From JAHBWI01 sp035715525 (GTDB taxonomy: Bacteria > Nitrospirota > Nitrospiria > Nitrospirales > Nitrospiraceae), in assembly GCA_035715525.1 (NCBI GenBank), contig DASTLA010000313.1:1-6537 (forward strand): a DNA stretch of 6,537 nt, given 5' to 3'. The notes beneath the pieces are model-generated. The model did not search any database. It saw nothing but the letters and a program-made list of their open reading frames with translations, and was not told the DNA's origin. This document shows, piece by piece, positions 5,042 through 6,537 of this stretch; position 1 is the first letter of the stretch; every line of letters begins with the position of its first letter. The translations under genes and the position numbers were made by a program.

Positions 5042-6343
5042 ATGACGACTGGGACGAACGTCTCACCAGCACCACATACGACGCCCCTTACTCCAGAAAC
5101 CGAGGCGCAAGTTTCCCAATTCGCGGAAACCGACATTTTGGTCGGCATTCCCAGTTTCAACAACGTCGAAACCATCGGCCATGTCGTGCGCGCGGTCAGC
5201 GCCGGTCTCGCGAAATACTTTCCTCGCGTCCGCGCGGTACTCGTGAACTCCGACGGCGGATCGACCGACGGCACGCAGCAGGTCGTGGCTCAAACCGTCG
5301 TCGACCTGAAGACCCTCTTTATCGGCGACCAGCAAAGCTCGCTGCACAAGATCATCACGCCCTACCACGGTATACCGGGGAAGGGGAGCGCATTCCGAAC
5401 GATCTTTGAAATCGCCCGCCGGCTTAAGGCAAAAGCCTGCTCGGTGGTGGATTCGGATCTGCGGAGCATTACGCCGGAATGGATCGAGCTGCTCATCAGT
5501 CCTGTTTTGGAGCAAGGGTTCGACTATGTGGCGCCTTATTATTTGCGCCACAAATATGATGGAACCATTACGAACAGCATTGTCTATCCCATGACGCGCA
5601 CGCTCTATGGACATCGAATCAGGCAGCCGATCGGCGGAGATTTCGGTTTTTCAGGCCACCTGGCACAGCACTATCTCGACAAACACGTGTGGGAGTCGGA
5701 GGTCGCGAAATTCGGCATCGATATCTGGATGACCACGGAAGCCATCGCCAGCGGGGCTCGTGTGTGCCAGAGCTTTCTCGGCGCGAAAATTCACAATCCG
5801 AAAGATCCGGCCGCGGATCTGTCCGCGATGCTCGTACAGGTGCTCGGGGCGGTGTTCGCGCTCATGGAGGAGCATTACGGCGTTTGGTCCAAGACCGAAG
5901 GATCGAACGTCGTGCCGCTGTTCGGCTTTCAGTACGAAGTGGGGGTCGAGCCCGTCAACGTCAACGTAGACCGGATGATCAGCAGCTTTAGACAGGGGCT
6001 GAGCGACCTGGCGCCGATCTGGGAACAGATGCTGGCTCCAGGAACTCGGCAAAGCCTCAAGCCGCTCGGCACCTGTACACTGCAGGATTTTCGCATTGCC
6101 GATACATTATGGGCCCGCGTCGTGTTCGATGCCGCCGTCGCGTATCGGAATCGCGTGTTGCCTCGCGAGCATTTGCTGAAGGCCTTCACTCCCCTCTATC
6201 TGGGGCGCACGGCCTCCTTCGTCCTGGATACGCAAGGGTTGACGTCCGCGGAGGCTGAAGGTCGCATCGAGATGTTATGTCAGGCATTTGAGAAGGACAA
6301 ATCCTATCTGGTAGCCCGGTGGAATGAACCGTCGGGGCACTGA
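5042..6343 (+). CDS. GT-A glycosyltransferase, glucosylglycerate/mannosylglycerate synthase-like
   Basis: A 433-residue, probably cytoplasmic, nucleotide-sugar-dependent glycosyltransferase with no signal peptide or membrane segment. After about 30 polar residues the GT-A fold begins: ILVGIPSFNN (32-41), SDGGSTDGT (70-78) for nucleotide binding, PGKGSAFRT (112-120), and the metal-binding DxD as Asp137-Ser-Asp139 in VVDSDLRS. RQPIGGDFGFSG (194-205) and FGIDIWMTTEA (224-234) form the acceptor side, and His251 in GAKIH is placed like the third metal ligand of mannosylglycerate synthase. A mainly helical C-terminal region of about 170 residues follows. The QPxGG...GID layout and total length resemble enzymes that make glycosylglycerate compatible solutes, so osmolyte synthesis is my preferred reading; the sugar donor is unknown. 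ATG 5042 follows GAGGA (5031-5035) at 6 nt. The gene ends with in-frame TGA then TAA and is followed by a probable mechanosensitive channel. Confidence 0.82.
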   Translation: MTTGTNVSPAPHTTPLTPETEAQVSQFAETDILVGIPSFNNVETIGHVVRAVSAGLAKYFPRVRAVLVNSDGGSTDGTQQVVAQTVVDLKTLFIGDQQSSLHKIITPYHGIPGKGSAFRTIFEIARRLKAKACSVVDSDLRSITPEWIELLISPVLEQGFDYVAPYYLRHKYDGTITNSIVYPMTRTLYGHRIRQPIGGDFGFSGHLAQHYLDKHVWESEVAKFGIDIWMTTEAIASGARVCQSFLGAKIHNPKDPAADLSAMLVQVLGAVFALMEEHYGVWSKTEGSNVVPLFGFQYEVGVEPVNVNVDRMISSFRQGLSDLAPIWEQMLAPGTRQSLKPLGTCTLQDFRIADTLWARVVFDAAVAYRNRVLPREHLLKAFTPLYLGRTASFVLDTQGLTSAEAEGRIEMLCQAFEKDKSYLVARWNEPSGH

Positions 6344-6400
6344 TAAAGGTTGCTCCATCCATCTGAAGGCAGGCTGCAGCACGGGCCGGAGGAGGACACC

Positions 6401-6537
6401 ATGAAGGAATTTCTCGAAAAAGGGTTGTTGGATCCCTTGGAGTTGATGGCGCGACAGGTGCTGGCCGTGCTGCCGAGCATCCTGGCGATGTCGATTATTT
6501 TCTTCGCCGGGCTCGTGGTGGCCTGGACGGCGAGCCA
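6401..6537 (+). CDS. Membrane protein, likely MscS-type mechanosensitive channel (N-terminal part)
   Basis: Only the first 45 codons are inside the window. ATG 6401 follows a strong GGAGGAGG (6388-6395) at 5 nt. The start is amphipathic (MKEFLEKGLLDPLELMARQ) and leads into a hydrophobic segment at about residues 20-44 (VLAVLPSILAMSIIFFAGLVVAW). This pattern, a short N-terminal helix followed by LPSxLxxxxIxxxGLxVAW, is common in the first transmembrane region of small-conductance mechanosensitive channel proteins and related conserved-helix membrane proteins. The diagnostic pore helix and beta domain are outside the window, so the identification is provisional. The 57-nt gap after the glycosyltransferase suggests one operon, in which a solute-making enzyme would sit beside a pressure-relief channel. 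Confidence 0.45.
   Translation, partial: MKEFLEKGLLDPLELMARQVLAVLPSILAMSIIFFAGLVVAWTAS

Overview
The window is GC-rich and gene-dense. It comes from a Gram-negative bacterium: it encodes an LptE-type outer-membrane lipoprotein, and leuS-lptE-holA is the gene order also known from E. coli. The combination with rpsT, pyrF, a tRNA-His, several small PilZ proteins and a large glycosylglycerate-type glycosyltransferase suggests a Nitrospira-like member of the Nitrospirota. That assignment rests on protein character and gene order only and is tentative.

Left part (1-3359), housekeeping. On the + strand are the 3' end of leuS, then lptE and holA, closely spaced and probably one operon. rpsT (ribosomal protein S20) lies on the - strand, and its 3' end overlaps the 3' end of holA by 29 nt. 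A 100-nt divergent region separates rpsT from pyrF (orotidine 5'-phosphate decarboxylase, + strand). After a 120-nt gap holding a plausible stable-RNA promoter comes a complete tRNA-His(GTG) with encoded G-1, C73 and CCA.

Middle part (3391-4795), signalling. Three small stand-alone PilZ-domain genes stand in a row on the + strand. Their cores line up without gaps, so they look like tandem paralogues. The first two keep both c-di-GMP-binding motifs (RxxxR and [D/N]xSxxG). The third keeps only the second motif. Each has different expression signals: no visible ribosome binding site for the first, its own promoter for the second, and a strong ribosome binding site behind a G/C-rich hairpin for the third.

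Right part (5042-6537), probably osmoadaptation. A 433-residue GT-A glycosyltransferase has the motif layout of mannosylglycerate/glucosylglycerate synthases. It is followed 57 nt later by the start of a membrane protein that resembles the N-terminus of a small-conductance mechanosensitive channel and is cut off by the window edge. A compatible-solute synthase next to an osmotic release channel, just downstream of three predicted c-di-GMP receptors, is the most interesting arrangement here. The functional link between the PilZ genes and the osmotic pair is inference from adjacency.
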